A stretch of DNA of 64,000 bases from Isoetes taiwanensis (GCA_021234155.1 JAJEKV010000008.1:7220445-7284444), one strand, 5' to 3'. Counted from the first letter of the stretch, positions 33,790 through 45,840 are shown. A program made the numbers and translations. Notes: generated from the letters alone by a model not told the origin.

Positions 33790-34436
33790 CCCACCATCTT
33801 CCTGATTCTATCTACTATCAATTTAAGAGTGCTCCCAACACCTCCCCTCTTACGAATTTTTTTTTTGAATCCTGGAACCTTGTGGCAGAAGGCTTTGAGC
33901 ATAAGGATATTAATTTTGACAGTGCCAACTTTTCTTTGGTTTGGTCCCCAGTCTTTGCAAAGGAAAATGATGTTTGCTGGACGCTCAAATTTGGAAAAAA
34001 TGGAAAGAAGCAGGGATTTCTCAACTTCAACATCTCTGGAATGGGGACAAATGGTCTAAATGGGAAGATATTAAGTAAACTGTGGGGAGTGAGCATGTTG
34101 ATAAACTTATTTTTGATACTGCCATGAGTGTAGCTCACATTCAAACAGAATGCCAGCCCTCTAGAAATCCTGATTGGCATATTCAGAACTCAGAAAATTA
34201 CAAAGTGGCTTTAGGATACAAAGTTATTGTCCCTCCCAAATCCCAGGACCACCCTGAAAAATGGCAGGTTTCCAAAAAGTTGTTTGTAGTTATCCTGAGG
34301 AAAAACTAGAAATCTTACTCCCAGCCTAAAGTGCAAGTTTTTGTTTGGAGATGCTTGCATCATGCCCTCCCTACCAATCATTCTATGCATGAAAGATGCT
34401 TGGATCTAGGAACCCATCCTCACTGTAAACTGTGTG
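33790..34436 (+). pseudogene. LINE ORF2 3' fragment with zinc-binding end, interrupted by a hAT MITE
   Basis: The plus-strand pieces carry typical post-RT LINE features: WHIQNSENYKVALGYKV, then KVQVFVWRCLHHALPTNHS and, just before the insertion, HCKLCGHR. These match the usual VFVWR..LPT..L..R..CPLCG order of the plant LINE zf-RVT domain. Several frame changes break it. After the MITE, 35127-35290 resumes with SETIGCIFTRG, a plausible continuation. It lies on the opposite strand from the LINE at 19.5-21.5 kb. Confidence 0.7.
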
Positions 34437-34444
34437 GTCATCGG

Positions 34445-35126
34445 CAGGGATAGGTTCTGTACGTATGAAATCTAAATTCCTGACGTATAAAGTTCAAAAT
34501 AACATATTTTTTTTTTGAAAAAAACATATTTACTTATTTTTTAGTCGCCGGCCAGAAAAACAATTCGCATACGCGAAACCTTCTAAACTGCATATGCGCG
34601 TATGCGAAACAGTAAAAACCGCGTACGCGAAAAAAAAAATTGCGTTACGTAGGTGCTTTATACTGTTTCGCGTATGCAAAAAGGCTTTCGCGTATGCGGT
34701 TTTCAAATTTCAAATTCGTAAAAAAAATTAAAAAAAATAAAATTTGCATCCGAGCTTTATACTGTTCCGCGTACGCAATTTAGAAGGTTTCGGGACGCGA
34801 AATTCAAAATTCAAATTTGCAAGCGATTTTTTTTTTTTTTTTTTTAATTTTTTTGTTTTTGTTTTTAGCGTACGCAGTTTCCACTGACGCGAAACAGTAT
34901 AAAGCGCGTACGCGATTTTTTTTTTCGCGTATGCCGTTTTCACTGTTTCGCGTACGCGAAAAAATGTTCGCGTACACGCTTTAGTTCTTTTCGTATACGC
35001 GAAAATCTTCCGATGCCGGAATTGGTTTTTGCCGTATTTTTTACCTATTATATGGCAAATTTGTCCCATATCATATGAATAATACATATTGCATATAAAA
35101 GATACGGAGTATTGAACCTATCCCTG
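34445..35126. mobile_element. hAT-type MITE, 682 bp, perfect 13-bp TIRs and 8-bp target duplication
   Basis: The element begins CAGGGATAGGTTC and ends with its exact inverse GAACCTATCCCTG. GTCATCGG flanks both sides (34437-34444 and 35127-35134). CAGGG termini with an 8-bp duplication are the hallmark of hAT elements. There is no transposase. The interior is A/T-homopolymer-rich and packed with CGCGTACGCG-like palindromes. A GCTTTATACTGTTTCGCG word (near 34,652) has its inverse near 34,889. The target was a LINE remnant. Confidence 0.93.
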
Positions 35127-35290
35127 GTCATCGGTCTGAAACAATTGGGTGCATATTCACACGGGGGGTTACTCCGGGCAACGAGAGCTGTCGGATGGCC
35201 ATATTTGCCCTTTATTCCAAGATCTGGACTGTACATAGCGATCCTCGTTTGTGGGGTATGCATGTACAAGTTTTTATATACTGTATATTA
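35127..35290 (+). pseudogene. Continuation of the LINE zinc-binding remnant
   Basis: Reads on from the HCKLCGHR motif left of the MITE, once one copy of the target duplication is ignored. Too short and degenerate to say more. It ends before the Helitron 5' end at 35354. Confidence 0.45.
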
Positions 35291-37112
35291 AAGTTTGCAA
35301 AATACTATAAGGTTTGAGAGAATGTACTTAATCGTGTTAATTTTGTACATGTATCTATTATTATAAAACCGTGGCGTCGGTCTGTGCGCCCGATTGACGG
35401 CCGAGATCGCGCCAATGTCCCTGCCCCCCGTCCGACGGCCCAGATTATTTTGGTGTTTCTCTCGACGGCTCAGATTGTGCCACGTGGCATGATCAAACCG
35501 TTAAAAATTGAAGAGGCACATAAAACATAACCTTTCGTTCAAAAAAATTCGAAATAGGGCGTCATTTTCAGATTTTCTTCGAAATACCTTTCTGGAAGGC
35601 AGACGGATCAAGCGGCTATGGATAGAACGGTTATCAGTCTTCTTTTCTCTGCCCTGGATTAGGTCTGAGTTCCGGCGACCCACGAGGTAAGCTCTTCCGT
35701 CTACGTCTATCTTTCGAGTGGCAGTTTGTCTAGCAGACAATTAGTTAGGCAAGGCTTTCTCCTTGGATTTGGTATTGGAGGGGCGAATTCTTTCCCTGAA
35801 CCCGGTAGCTAGAAAATCCAGCATCAGAGACCGGATTAACTAGATTACCTGCTTAGATTCATCTTTCACCTCTCTTCACACAGTCACCTTAGAGAGCCAC
35901 AACATCCGAGCTTCTTAAGCTTTGGATGCATTTTTGTAGCAGAGATGGAAGGACGCTAGGATACATTCATTCTCTTCTTGAGCGCAGTTCATGATTCGTA
36001 ATTTGTTCTTTCCTGCAATAGGTAATAATCTAATTTGTGGCCATTGAAGTAGTTTGCTAATCAATGATAGAAAGTATGTTCTAAATTTTCTATCTGATTT
36101 TCTAGATGCCTCACTAAGAGGGGACAATGGTGAAGCTGATAATGATCAAAATATCAAATTTCATATTGTGGTTCTTTATGCTCATACTCAAAATGACGTT
36201 TGTTAGAGAGGAAACATGATCATTCTAGATTAAAGCAACTTGAGGATGTAAATCCTAGCTAAATATGTCATGTTAGGAAGCTGGCTTTCTAGATCAGCCT
36301 AAAAAGCCCTCATGATGGATGTGTGTAGCTTCATTCTTTCACAATGTGCAGTTCATTTCTACTGCAGGAACTGTATCCTGAATAGCAGAATTCCATGACC
36401 TTTCAGTCATGGACAAAGCATAAGAATGTCAAGCAGATTTTTAAGCTCCTGAGATATTCTCTCTTAGAGAAACTATTTTTTTCCAAAGCATTTTTCAGTT
36501 ATCATGCTATGTTTAATGAGAGTAGAATATATTCTTATCTTGGGCTTATTACTTTCTTCTTTTATTCTTGATATTGGCAGTAATGCGTAAGGCTGGCCGT
36601 GTTGATATAATTTATTCCTGCCCAAATGCATACATTAGAGACGTTGGCAGAGGTCCAGCCAGACATCAGGCGTTGCAGATAGGATAGCCCACATATTCTT
36701 TCAGGTATTATGCCACTGACATTCATTTGAGCTAGAGTAAAACTATGTTAGAATTGCATGCAACTCCTGCCCAAGTGCATACATTAGAGATGTTCGTCCA
36801 GCTTCAGCCTCCTGTAATGCAAGGCTCTGCCCAAACGCTCTACTGCAGTGACATGCATAAACAGCAGCTGAACAAAGTAGAAAGAATGTGCCATGCTGTC
36901 ATTCGTTTTAATTCCATTACTTGCTTTTGCCAATCTCCTGTACATGTTTGTTTGCTTTCTGGAAATATGCAGTATTTTTGTAAATATGCTGCAAAGGGGC
37001 TTGAATTGAGCAGTAGACAGAGAATTGATGATGATGCCTATGAATGCTGCCCTGCAAAGTTACATATAGTACTGAATATAAAACTGAGAAATTATAGGCA
37101 GGCATATGAACT

Positions 37113-38491
37113 TTACAGGGTCTACATATTATTAGTTTAACACCCTTGGCATTTTTTGGGTTCCTCATGGATGCGCCATTGCATTGCCAATATTTCCTTC
37201 ATTAAATGAAAGTGTTCACATGGATTAGGGGGAGCAAAATACTGCCAGGTTTAGTTGATCTTTTTTGCTTTTCTTTCTCAAATCCTTGATAACTCCTGTA
37301 GTAATGATAGGATAATATACTGGTATATATGCTTGCATTGAGGCGGAGCATCGGATTTTATGAAATGTAAGTTTACAGGGTACAGGATATAGTGTCAATT
37401 GATATTGAATGCATAATTTTGTTTGTCTTGAGAATGATTTTGCTCAGACCACCCAAGAAGCATATATTTCTACTGAATTTGATATGTTGAAGCTGATTGA
37501 TCTGGTCCAACCAATCATTCTGTAAAGTTTTATACTTCATCAGTTTCCTTGCAAACTTATGTGCCATATCATCTGTCCAACTTGATGTAGCAGGCCTCTT
37601 CAAGTCTTGCAGAATGGCTTATTCTTGATTTATAAGGTAGAAAATCATGTATTGTTAATTCCCTTTTGTACTTCGGTCGTTGGCTCTCCTTCTTAGTATA
37701 CATAGAAAGTATCTGTCATATTGGCTCCATACAGACATTTTTTCAGAATTTAAAACATAAGTTGTTTTTCAGTTTGATTTAGTTTCCAACTTCAATCAAA
37801 ATAAGACATTTTTTCAGAATTTAAAGAATATGTTGTTTTTCAGTTTGATTGAGTTTCTCCATTAAATCAAGATGAGCATTTTGAGAATTTAAAGTATAAG
37901 TTGTTTTTCAATTTGGTTTAGTTACAAACTTCAACCAAGGTGAGAAATCCTTAAATATTGCGAGATTTGGAATTAGCAGCCACCTTTGGGGGTTAGATCA
38001 AAATATTTGTTCATGCTATTTGCGGGTGAATGACTACAATGCTATACAGTAGTTTTATTAGAGCATGTACTCCAAAATCCACAAAGGACGTTTATTTATT
38101 GCTTGCAGTAGCGATCTCTTTCATTGTAATAAGGACATGGGGAATGTGGCATCACTCCACTTTGAAGGCTTTGGCGTTAGGTAAGACAATTCAAAATGGC
38201 TTAACGGGCCCAAAGGGAAAGTCCATTTGGATTCTACTAAACAACACATGCATATGCATATGCCTAAGACAAAGTGAGAATTCCCTTTCTTTCATGATTG
38301 ATCATTGGTTAGGTACAATACAGATTGTTTTAACATGCATTGCTTCTTAAAACCCTCAATCGGTGCATCTGCTTAGTTGGAATGGTTTCATATTATTATG
38401 TTGTGACTGTAGATGTTCACTCTACCACGACCTAAAGATGAAGGTAAAAAATGCCAAGGGTATTAAACTAATAATATGTAGACCCTGTAAT
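37113..38491. repeat. Inverted repeat of about 45 bp within the Helitron
   Basis: TTACAGGGTCTACATATTAT.. at 37113-37158 is the near-exact inverse of the segment at 38446-38491 that ends ..GACCCTGTAA. The arms enclose about 1.3 kb. The ends are not typical TIRs of a known superfamily and no target duplication is seen. Confidence 0.6.
37732..37945. repeat. Three tandem units of about 71 bp
   Basis: Each unit runs AGACATTTTTTCAGAATTTA, AAGTTGTTTTTCAGTTTG, then a variable TTAGTTTC..CTTCAA part. The third copy has lost a few bases. No coding content. Confidence 0.75.
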
Positions 38492-38692
38492 CTTTATCTT
38501 TTTGGCCTTTTGTTGCATAATGTATTTCTTATTCATTGTTCTATGTCTGGATTTCTGTTTGTGGGTTTTTGGATTTTCAATTAGAAGAGAAGAATAGTCT
38601 GTTCACACAATTGAGCTTATCTCTAGAAACTTTTCCTCTATATTCTACACATCACTCATTAAGCTTTTGTTCTAAACAAACATACACTACAG

Positions 38693-39090
38693 GTATATTC
38701 TCTATGCAAAATTGATAGACTCTACTGGCGAAACTTGGGCCACCGCCTTCAATGATGAAGCAGAAAAAATTCTAGGATACAATGCAAATGAATTGCATGA
38801 AATAAGAACACAGGTACAACAAATACCATATACAACAAACCTATTTAACAATAATAATCTAATTCAATATCTATTTCCAGGATAACGAAGGCAAATTATA
38901 CCAGCAAATTCCACATATATTCCGACTGTCTGTACAACATGACAACTACATGAATCAAGACCGACAAAAAATTACAATCCAAGACGTTCATCCCATACAA
39001 TATGCCAATGAATCAAAGAATTTACTAAACAAAATACAAATCCTAACATCAATTACAAACACTACACAATCACGTGTTACCATACACTAA
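38693..39090 (+). pseudogene. Replication protein A 70-kDa subunit (RPA1), C-terminal domain fragment, two exons
   Basis: RPA1 binds single-stranded DNA; its last OB fold (DBD-C) ends the protein. Exon 38693-38813 reads YILYAKLIDSTGETWATAF and EKILGYNANELHEIRTQ. After a 67-bp GT..AG intron, exon 38881-39090 reads DNEGKLYQQIPHIFRLSVQ, KITIQDVHPIQYANESKNLL and a TAA stop. The order and spacing match the RPA1 C-terminus (RY-L, TGxTWxTAF, GYxAxEL). The N-terminal domains, DBD-A/B and the zinc ribbon are absent upstream, so it is truncated. Lying inside a Helitron, it may be a relic of the RPA-like gene of an autonomous element or a captured host piece. Confidence 0.82.
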
Positions 39091-39509
39091 AAAAAAATAC
39101 AATGAGAATTTTCTACTTCAACTAGATTTGAGATAATACATGCACAAATTCATAGTTCTTCATACCCACAACAAGTAGCCACATTTTAATTAAATTTCAT
39201 GTCCGATCTATTGCACTTTCAACATAGGAAGTGCTCAAACAACCACTAATGTTTCTCATGCTTGAACTGCCTTACTATAATCACATACAAAGCGGATTGC
39301 AACCTGTCACAATACCTTACAACCCAACTTTAAGGAAAATGCAAAGCCTCTACCTGCTACCTACCCAAACAATGACCTTAGAATGGCAAGCTGCCATCTA
39401 TTGCATTTCGAACACAAGAACTTGCTCAAACAATCACTAATGTTTTCCATGCTTGAACTGCCTTCGTATAATCACACACAAAGCCCACCAACGGTGGGCA
39501 ATTTTCTAG

Positions 39510-40768
39510 TTGTAAATATATTTTTGGAGCTCTCGCTGCCCTACGTAAACCCCCATGTGAATATGCACCCAAACCAAAGGGGGTTTAAGGGGAATTTTAA
39601 TTTAAATGTGTTAAATGCAATGGTTTGTGTTAATAATGTTAATGGTAGTTGTGTGTTGATTGTTATATTAAAAAATTTTTGGGCCCTTCGGGCCCTAACT
39701 AAAGCAAACATAGGTAAACTCTATGGGCCTAAATATTAATTACTAAAAAGCAAACATAGGATTTTATGTAGTCATTATATTCATTATCTGTAATTTCAAT
39801 ATTGCAATACAAGAATCATGTAAACTATTGTAAACTGCACATTGTCATGCATATGCTAGTGCATATGGTAACATGTGCTCCGTACAGCTCCAAACACTCA
39901 CCAAATACCATCTGCTTGCTCCAACATTCTATAATGGCTCCTCCTTTAGTAAAACTGATGCCAAATTGAATTTTTGCATTCTTGCATGAATGTCGCAACT
40001 TCTGTGTCCAGTATTAGGCCCCCTATTGACGTGACATTATATCCCACTGTTGAATGCTCCAATTGGAGGCCCAGATTTGATGCCAAGTCGCTGGGGAGCC
40101 GAACAAGGTAGGCGTTCCCACTCCTCAGCATGAATTGCATGGAGGAACTCCATATCAGAATTTTCAATTGCAATCCATGAATATGATTGTGAAGGAATAG
40201 ATCAAATTCTTGGCCGAAATAAATAGAGAATTATGTATTTTCTGTTTTTTGGTGAAGATAGCTTTAACAAAGCCAGCATCCACATAACTTACAAAGACTG
40301 CATTAGGAAGCAAGACGATTCATCTCAACGTGCAGTAAGTCAAAGAATATGACAAAAACTTGCATGCTACAACCAAAGTATTCTGATATTTTACCCACTA
40401 GAAATGCAGTATCCTGAAATCCAATAATTGTAAGATATACCCAAAATCGACAAGGTGTTGGCTTTATAATGTTTTAAGAAGATGCAAAAGGATGCAGAGA
40501 ATTTTATTCTTCCAGCCTGCAACATCCCTATACGATCTAACAACTTGGAGAATTGCTTCAAATCATTCCCTGCACGTCTCTACAGTCCCTTCCGTAATAA
40601 AAATGGCTGATGTATTTTACCTTAATTGTATATGCTAAGCTTGTTCTTTATATTGAGCATTCCAATGTTGTGATGCTTCTTCAGGAGTCCTGAATTCCCA
40701 TATGTGTGGCTTCTCTTCCTCGCGCTTTTTAAGAATAGCCTGAAGAATAAGCACGGTATCGTCTCAAA
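39510..40768. other. No recognised gene
   Basis: A perfect GGGCCC-TTC-GGGCCC hairpin lies near 39,681. Two minus-strand stretches look exon-like but unassigned: 40173-39946 (SGNAYLVRLPSDLASNLGLQ) and about 40,760-40,640 (KKREEEKPHIWEFRTPEEAS followed by a stop). I do not recognise either. Confidence 0.4.
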
Positions 40769-42656
40769 TTGCACCCCTAGTCTAAGATCTAGCAAGGTGC
40801 ACCATCACTTTAGAACTAGGGAAACATGCGACCAATAATTCCAATGCCACCCGCGCCTGTAGTTTAAGATCTACCAAGGTGCACCATTACCTTAGAACTA
40901 GGGAAACATGCGATCAATAATTCCAATGCCACTTGCATCGAATTATTACTGTAGTCCAACAACATGCATGTTAAACAGTTACAAAATGGTCTGTAAATTT
41001 GGGAGTAACACAACCATTGGCTCAGGTGCAAGGGGTTGCGCATGCACAGTATGGTAAGATAATGCAACATATTTGTTGCATGGTTCTTACACCGAACGGA
41101 GTTCAGAATGCTAAAAATAGTTGATTAGAAGATAGATAGCAATTGAAACCAATGGCTAGTACCTAGGATCACTGTCATATCCATACGATCCACAACATCC
41201 ATTATACTCCGTAAGCATATCTGACTCTGGTAACAGGTAACAATGAGAATACAGTTTCTTCTCCTTTGGCCAATCTGGTCACTTTGCCATTCGTATTTGT
41301 TTTGTCTTATTCTATTCTAATCTATTCTATTGACTAATTGTGCTTGTCATATTTATCCGTTTAATTGTATAAGGCTTCACAACATACATGTGGAAAGTAA
41401 CAAAATCAAGGGCAACATACATTGTACAATTAGGAAGCTAATAAAGTATATTAAATGCCCTTGATGAGGTAATGAGTCCCTTGTGGTCTACATTTTGTTT
41501 CCATTGTATAGTCCTAGACTCTAGACCATTAGTAGACCATTAGCATGTGATGGAAGGTCACACACTGCTCCTTTGAGGAATGCAAGTGTGTGGTTATTAA
41601 ATTCCGTTGGGTTCTCTATTTGGGGCATATGGCCAGTTTTTGGAATCACGAGGAGTCTTGACTTGAACCCAAGATGCCTGCAAAACCACTTGAATTTTAG
41701 ATACAGAAACTAATTATGGTCCTAAATGCGAGTCAACTACTACCTTTGCAACTTATATGCCTGGCCAATAGGAAATATTCTGTCTCCATGACCCCATATA
41801 ATTAAAATTTCTTGCTCAAGCAGAGGCAAAGGCGGGCAGTTTCTAGACCCTATGGTTTTTCTTTGAGCCAGCTCCAGCTTTTCCTGTCTATTCAAGTTAA
41901 ATCTCTGCAGAGAAACAAAATAGTTGTTTAATCTTAGACAATCAAAATGGAATGTGAAAGGAACAAGAGAAGATGTGCTTACTTGCTGGAGCTGGGAAAG
42001 CAAAAAATGTGGGATATATTTGATGGGTTTATGCAATGCAAAGTTTATTTATTGCATTCTTGACTTTGATGGGATGATTAGGTATGAGCAAATCTGAAAC
42101 GTGAGGGCATCTGGAGTCGATTAAAAGCTGCTGTTCAGAAGCCTGATCCATGCAAGCACCAGAGCTAGAGATAATCACTTTGGTAACCAAATGAGGAGCC
42201 AAATGAGCCATGTGGAAGGCCACAAATCCGCCATAGCTAGTACCGAGTAAACTGATTTGATTGAAGGAGATACAGCAAGCATTGGGCTTGAAATATTTCT
42301 GATCTCTGCTCATTTGTGGAGTAGGATTGGCCGAAGAAAATAAGGTCTGGAATGTAGAGAGCAAAATCATGAACAAGAGAAGGTATTTGATTCCATCAGC
42401 TCAGGGTTCCGTCTCCACCAAAGCCATGGATGAGCATAAGATTGGGTTTGCTAGAATGGATGCTCTTTTCTGGAACCCAGCAATGGATTGTGCTTCCATT
42501 ATCAAGCTCTACCATCTTAGATACTAATCCAAGTGACCGGAACTTAAACCTGCATAGAATGTTAAGCACATATGCAAGGTCTATTCCAAAACAAGCCATC
42601 ACGAACTTATGCAATTCCAACTCCACAAGAAATGTTTGAGCTTTATAGGATTTTGG
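40769..42656. repeat. Segmental duplication, left copy (about 1.9 kb)
   Basis: Starts TTGCACCCCTAGTCTAAG and ends ..TATAGGATTTTGG. The same stretch, same orientation, lies at 51619-53999. Identity by eye is high, over 90%. The right copy has about 480 bp (52,127-52,610) that are absent here. Confidence 0.92.
41521..42626 (-). pseudogene. Alpha/beta-hydrolase pseudogene, left copy
   Basis: Duplicate of the intact gene at 52855-53970. The N-terminus (MELELHKFVMACFG) and the oxyanion region (LMLIHGFGGDGTLS) are preserved, but the Trp codon after LS is TGA. About 14 bp are lost near 42,265 (relative to 53,597-53,610), and a few bases are gained near 42,050. Further on, nucleophile GTSYGG, acid GHGDRIFP and histidine-bearing C-terminal segments are recognisable, and both intron positions are kept. 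With a stop, a frameshifting deletion and an insertion it cannot give the full enzyme. Confidence 0.9.
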
Positions 42657-43199
42657 AGCTTTATAGTTTTTGAGGTGTTCAGAAGTTCTGACATTATTTA
42701 TCCTTCAAGCAGAATGTACAATGCAGACACAAGATTGTGCTCGTACAAAATTTATCTCCTTCTTTTAAAAATACTTATCTATTTTTTGTGGCATACAGTG
42801 TAATATCAAGGCAAAAGCTCTAAACTTTAGGGACCAGTAGCTTGCATGAGGTTAAATTACAAACATTAGAAAGCATGCACAAACGTGTATGCTGAAGATA
42901 GATTGACTACTCATTTTTACTGAAGATAGAGGTGATAAATGAAACACATTCTTTTGTTTTGTAACTCATCATTGGGACATGCATTTCTATTGATCTCTCT
43001 ATAATAGACTTTTCAAACGTGTTGCAATCTACCAATATTAGGAAGTCTCCTAGATAGAACGCATAGTATCAACAAAAAATTTGCTTCGTAATGGTACTGC
43101 CATGTAATTAATTGGACAGGGGGTTGAACTCCCCTTATAGTCATTTTGAATGCAATTACGAGCGACTATTGGTACCTGACTTCAAATGCATTCTATATG

Positions 43200-43750
43200 A
43201 CCTTGCAGGTGACATAAAGAGTGACATTATATATGATCTTGTAAGTGACAAAAGTGGCATATAGGTGACAACCTTTAATGACAATATAGATGTTGCTATT
43301 ATAAATAGTGGCATAGAATTGACAATCTCCAATGAACATATGTGTGGTAGTGAATCAACAAGTCACATTAGTATTGACACCATTAAGCCTAGAGGTGGCA
43401 TTTTTATTCCAGTAGGGACGACATTAGGTTTGACATTGAGTGTGATAATATCTAACAATTCAACATGCTTTGCATGCCACAATACACATGATGTTATATG
43501 TGATCCTATAGGTGTTTCTACCCCTGACCCTAATAGTGACAATATAGTTGATGTTATAGATGCCCCTCCTAATAGTGACAACATAGTTGATGTTATAGGT
43601 GACACAATGGGCGACGAAATATCTGACAATATAGGTAACATTGTCATTGACATCGTAAGTGACGTTATAAGCGGTACATTAGTGTCATTGGTATGTGGCA
43701 TGATTGTGTCATTTGTTAAACATTTTTGTATTGCCATTTTTGATCAAAAT
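43200..43750. repeat. Degenerate GTGACATTATAGATG-type low-complexity block
   Basis: Loose repeats of GTGACA(A/T)TATAG with period about 9-12 bp keep a 187-codon plus-strand frame open (43265-43828). The translation is Asp/Ile/Val-rich (SDNIVDVI repeated) without a fold I recognise, so I treat it as repeat DNA and not as a gene. Confidence 0.6.
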
Positions 43751-43759
43751 TTGACACAG

Positions 43760-44002
43760 TCAATGACACAACCCACCCTGCTCTCTTGTAGTGAGAACTA
43801 TTTTGAGGCTCTGCTGCACACCCAGTAAGTCCTCACCCCACTTCGTTTGCATGGTTTCCAGGTTCCTCTGGGTTTCCTGTACGCTGGCAGCCAGCCCTCG
43901 TACGTCAGATTCCTCCTCCATAGGAGTCGCCTGCCCTGCTACAGTGTGTGCGTCTGCACTAGTCTCACCGTGTTCCATCTCAACTACGAAGGACCAAGCC
44001 AC
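43760..44002 (-). pseudogene. Start of an LTR-retrotransposon gag-like frame, truncated
   Basis: The minus-strand frame begins 7 bases past the PBS at 44009-44021 and encodes an acidic N-terminus with a helical, Gln/Leu-rich segment (ASVQETQRNLETMQTKW). No capsid or zinc knuckle is left before it runs into the low-complexity block. The gag call rests on its position next to a PBS. Confidence 0.5.
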
Positions 44003-44008
44003 GACTTA

Positions 44009-44021
44009 GGCTTTGATACCA
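44009..44021 (-). other. Primer binding site, tRNA-Met type variant
   Basis: The minus strand reads TGGTATCAAAGCC, one base from the initiator tRNA-Met complement. It sits one base inside an LTR-like end, TGTTATGAACC on the plus strand. Confidence 0.72.
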
Positions 44022-44022
44022 C

Positions 44023-45840
44023 TGTTATGAACCAAATTTTTTGAGTCCAAAACCTTTAATTCATATTCACATAAACCATCAGAGCACACCGAACAATTAT
44101 TGCTGCTCATGAGGCTATATCCATGAAAGCCACGTATACAGATAACAAGATGACAATACAAGATAACTGTGTACACATGTAGTCCCGCCAACTATCAAAC
44201 AACCTGCGTATGCTTCCACGTGTTATTAACATGCACAAGAGTTATCCAGTAGCGTCAACATGAAGCAATGACTGACAGACTACAAGAACACACATATGGA
44301 ATTCACCACATGCACCATAGCATCTGTCACGTAGATATTCCCCACTATATCTAGACAATACGTTGTCCAGAACCTCCGCACTGGTGGATCCAGTGTAAGG
44401 GAGAAACTGAAAGCACAAGAACCATTAAGCTACTAGACTGTTGGTATATGCCTACCACCATCCCGTACCAATAGCATGCACAACCTCACCAGCACCTATA
44501 GTCCTACGACAAGCCACGCTTGTCTATGCGTACTTGCATAAACTCCCTTGGATAAACACCCTAGGCATTCATCCTAGTGTCACAAGGATACATATCCGAG
44601 CGTAGCTCAATGGCGAAAGATCTTGCTTTCACTGGACTACATGTTAATAGTAAGGGAAAATTATAAAAATGTCCATATATTTTGCTTATTTGTCAAAATA
44701 CCCCGATATTTTTGAGATTTATTAAAATGCCCTTAATCTTACTGTATCATGGTTTCTGCCATAGCCAAGCTTACGTTCCTCATCATCGAGCTCAATTTTA
44801 TATCTTTTGCCCCTGCCGACCTCAAAATATTCCTCAAACCGACTCTTCAAGTCTTTGGCCAGATTGTTCTCGCTTTTTTCGTCCCAATTCCTCCTTGGCA
44901 GCCCGAGGACATTGCATAGTGTTGAACAAAAGAGGATCTTGTTGATTGTTAAGGATTGCGAAAGCAGGAATAAAAAAGGGAAGGATGGGTACAATGTTAC
45001 GGAAGGGAAAAGCTTTCTTTGCATCTATTCCAACTGCTTTGGGTTCGTAGTGCAGGATATAAACTCCAGTGGCTTTGCACAGAGGTGTATTAGCCCATCA
45101 AAAGTTACATCCTTTTTGCGACATTAGCTCTCATCTGCAAGATCCAGCAACCCTTCTTTCGGCAGGGTATGCAAGAGTGCAATGTCTCTGTTTAGAGCAA
45201 AGCGCAATCTGATATTAAATGTCGGAATGAGCAGAAAAATCCAGGTTGAATTTGATGGTAAGAATAGAGAGAAAAATTGCCGTGGAAGCCAAGCAGAGAT
45301 GGAAGGGCAAATCTGGTGGTAAGGAGATTGGCTATAGTGGCACCGTGACTATAAGTAGTCGCCGTACTTGTCTATCTACGTTTTTCCATGCCTAATTTGC
45401 ATGCACGCCATAGCTTTTCCGTAAAAAGCTACGAAGAACGAAGAAGAGTATAAAATAAGGGCATTTTCACAAATACTAGAAATACAAGGGCATTCTCACA
45501 AATAAGTAAAAATATAGGGGCATTTTTAAAAGTTTCCCTAATAGTAATACGATATCGTCCCATACCAATATCGCATCCTATCTCACTAGCATTATTAAGA
45601 GAGCCATGGCCTTGCATCAGCTAAGTTTCCGTGTTAATTCTATCACACCAGCCTAGCCAATACTAGGTAGGCAATCCACAGCTTGAGAATTACCTTAAGC
45701 CAATTCTATAAGGCTATGAGGAGGAGGTCTAGAGTAGCATCTGTTTAAGGCAAGTCCCTCTACTCCCCCAGAGGGAATTCCCACAAGGATTACATTAGGA
45801 CTTAAGGGGTTTAATTTGGTAATTGATTTAAGGTTTGCTC
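44023..45840 (-). mobile_element. LTR end of a retrotransposon, split by a MULE
   Basis: From 44023 the sequence adjoining the PBS should be LTR, ending in CA on the minus strand. It is interrupted by the element at 44654-45538 and resumes at 45548. I could not find the second LTR in the window, so the outer boundary (given as about 45,840) is a guess. Confidence 0.45.
44654..45538. mobile_element. Mutator-like (Pack-MULE-type) element, 885 bp
   Basis: TAATAGTAA is present on both sides (44645-44653 and 45539-45547), a 9-bp target duplication typical of Mutator elements. The ends GGGAAA and TTTCCC start imperfect terminal inverted repeats of about 90 bp, including TATATTTT(G/A)CTTATTTGT on the left and its inverse on the right. 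There is no transposase. The interior holds a minus-strand frame (45024-44722) with a charged, protein-like segment, EEYFEVGRGKRYKIELDDEE, which could be a captured gene piece. The source gene is not recognised. Confidence 0.88.

Larger units (their letters stand above)
35354..39509 (+). mobile_element. Probable non-autonomous Helitron (about 4.16 kb)
   Basis: The 3' end has the Helitron signature: a hairpin GCCCACC-AAC-GGTGGGC (39483-39499), a short AATTTT spacer, CTAG at 39506-39509 and T as the next base. The 5' end is placed at TCTATTATTATAAAACCGTGG (35354, after an A), matching the TC start and A|T target rule; this end is less certain. No Rep/helicase frame is found. It carries a truncated RPA1-like gene, and RPA1-like genes are known cargo of plant Helitrons. 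Internal repeats: three 71-bp tandem units (37732-37945), a TGCCCAA(A/G)TGCATACATTAG pair near 36,617 and 36,769, and two copies of about 68 bp near the 3' end (39229, 39417). Confidence 0.72.

Noticed and set aside
39675-39700. Helitron 3' end at the GGGCCC hairpin
   Set aside because: No CTRR tail at the right distance; the end at 39,509 is much better.
43265-43828. 187-codon protein gene
   Set aside because: The frame is held open by a degenerate GTGACATTATAG-type repeat and encodes low-complexity Asp/Ile/Val sequence.
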